15,558 nt of DNA from PVC group bacterium (GTDB taxonomy: Bacteria; GCA-001730085; JADFSZ01), in contig JADFSZ010000017.1 in NCBI GenBank assembly GCA_022560555.1, positions 1 to 15,558 of the forward strand. Direction: 5' to 3'. Below, one piece after another: positions 14,410 to 15,558 of the stretch. The position numbers were made by a program, and so were the translations under genes. Below the pieces are notes generated by a model. It was not told the DNA's origin. It made no database searches and was given only the letters and a program-made list of their open reading frames with translations. The number at the start of each line of letters is the position of its first letter. Within the stretch, counting starts at the first letter, position 1.

Positions 14410-15558
14410 ATGGAACTTTCTAAAAGATACAATCCCAAGGACGTTGAAGAAAAATGGTATCAGTATTGGGACGAAAACAATTTTTTTCAACCCAAAGATG
14501 ATCCTAAGGCTCCGACGTATACGATTGTCATCCCTCCTCCGAATATCACGGGTGTGCTTCATATGGGACACGCCCTCAACAATACCATCCAGGATGTTCT
14601 TATCCGTTTTAAGCGTATGCAAGGATTCCGGACGCTGTGGATTCCGGGAACGGATCACGCCGGTATTGCCACGCAGAATATGGTAGAGAAGAGCCTTCAT
14701 AAAAAAAATAAAAAGCGGACCGATTATTCACAGGAAGAATTTATCAATCTTATTTGGGAATGGAAAGAAAAACACGGCAACACTATTATCGGTCAATTGA
14801 AGAAACTGGGATGTTCCTGTGATTGGAGCCGCGAACGTTTTACGATGGATGAACGTTTGAGTTATGCCGTTTTTGAATCATTTAAACGGCTTTATGATAA
14901 GGGGCTTATTTATCAGGGTGAATATATCATTAATTGGTGTCCCAGGTGCCGGACGGCGTTATCGGACGAAGAAGCCGAAAAACAAGAGCAGGATGGGGTT
15001 CTCTATTATATTCGGTATCCGATCATAGATTCAGATGAAAGTCTTGTTGTCGCGACAACGCGTCCCGAGACCATGCTGGGAGATACGGCTGTAGCGGTCA
15101 ATCCGAAGGACAAGAGATACAAGAAATATATCGGCAAAAATATTAAACTGCCGCTGACAGATCGGGTCATTCCGATCATAGCGGATGAGTTTGTGGATCC
15201 TGGTTTTGGGACCGGAGCCGTAAAAGTAACTCCCGCACATGATCCGAATGATTTTCAAATGGGCCAAAAGCACTCCTTAGAATTTGTGGTCATTATGGAT
15301 GAGCTCGCGGTGATGAATAAGGAAGCCGGGAAAAAATATGAGGGGATGGACCGCTTCAAATGCCGCAAGCAGGTGATCCAGGATTTGCAAAAGCAGGCTC
15401 TGTTTGTGGAAAAAAAACCTCACAGGCATGCTGTGGGGCGGTGCTACCGGTGCGAAACGATTGTAGAACCGTACATTTCGAATCAATGGTTTGTCAAAAT
15501 GGAGCCTCTGGCCCGTGCCGCGATCAAGGTCGTTGAAGAAGGAAAAATCAAATTTTAC
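14410..15558 (+). CDS. valS: Valyl-tRNA synthetase (3' partial)
   Basis: Class I aminoacyl-tRNA synthetase charging tRNA-Val, cytosolic. The frame is open from ATG 14410 to the window edge, 383 complete codons, about the first 40 per cent of a usual ValS. The N-terminus MELSKRYNPKDVEEKWY is typical. PPPNITGVLHMGHAL (42-56) holds the HIGH-type motif HMGH (51-54), and GTDHAGIATQ (80-89) is also present. A CxxC pair, CPRC, is at 177-180. The CP1 editing domain is present with ATTRPETMLGDTAV (215-228) and GTGAVKVTPAHDPNDF (267-282), and CYRCETIVEPYISNQWF is at 345-361. The KMSKS loop lies beyond the window. No Shine-Dalgarno is visible before the ATG. Its position after cimA links charging of branched-chain amino acids to their synthesis, perhaps only by co-transcription. 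Identification is secure. Confidence 0.96.
   Translation, partial: MELSKRYNPKDVEEKWYQYWDENNFFQPKDDPKAPTYTIVIPPPNITGVLHMGHALNNTIQDVLIRFKRMQGFRTLWIPGTDHAGIATQNMVEKSLHKKNKKRTDYSQEEFINLIWEWKEKHGNTIIGQLKKLGCSCDWSRERFTMDERLSYAVFESFKRLYDKGLIYQGEYIINWCPRCRTALSDEEAEKQEQDGVLYYIRYPIIDSDESLVVATTRPETMLGDTAVAVNPKDKRYKKYIGKNIKLPLTDRVIPIIADEFVDPGFGTGAVKVTPAHDPNDFQMGQKHSLEFVVIMDELAVMNKEAGKKYEGMDRFKCRKQVIQDLQKQALFVEKKPHRHAVGRCYRCETIVEPYISNQWFVKMEPLARAAIKVVEEGKIKFY

Noticed and set aside
14381-14686. 101-residue + strand ORF at the start of valS
   Set aside because: It overlaps valS in another frame, where HMGH and other synthetase motifs show that the 14410 frame is the coding one.

Overview
The window looks like chromosomal DNA of a free-living anaerobe-type bacterium with modest GC, the standard genetic code (TAA, TAG and TGA are all used as stops) and every recognised gene on the + strand. 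Gene content and the unusual intergenic repeats remind me of uncultivated lineages such as Omnitrophota, but the phylum cannot be proved from this sequence.

Left part (1-5880): the 3' end of a coiled-coil protein gene, then a 1565-residue signalling protein. The large protein joins a GGDEF diguanylate cyclase domain, a STAND/AAA-type ATPase, a helical TPR-like segment, an uncharacterised 'YPxGH' module, a long helical region and C-terminal HEAT-like repeats. The two genes share a reading frame and are separated by a single stop codon.

Middle part (5881-7729): a 243-bp intergenic region full of overlapping inverted repeats, including an intrinsic terminator oriented to the minus strand and a possible minus-strand small RNA. 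It also holds a promoter for a small three-helix membrane protein. Next is gpsA (glycerol-3-phosphate dehydrogenase), whose near-consensus promoter is so close to the ATG that the mRNA is probably leaderless, and then a tRNA-Pro(GGG).

Right part (7730-15558): a biosynthetic run of hom, thrC, an ApgM-family alkaline-phosphatase-superfamily gene, lysC, cimA and the 5' part of valS. This covers aspartate to threonine and pyruvate to the isoleucine precursor. The run lacks a GHMP-type homoserine kinase (ThrB), and the ApgM-family gene sits exactly where it would be expected, making it the likely replacement. lysC carries an internal start with the strongest Shine-Dalgarno of the run, predicting a separate regulatory beta subunit.

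The spacers between these genes are built from short, degenerate, AT-rich words in tandem and inverted copies, with a different word family in most spacers. There is no CRISPR array, insertion sequence, prophage or defence system. The points most worth follow-up are the multidomain GGDEF protein, the ApgM-family kinase candidate, the lysC internal start, the leaderless gpsA promoter and the structured intergenic region.
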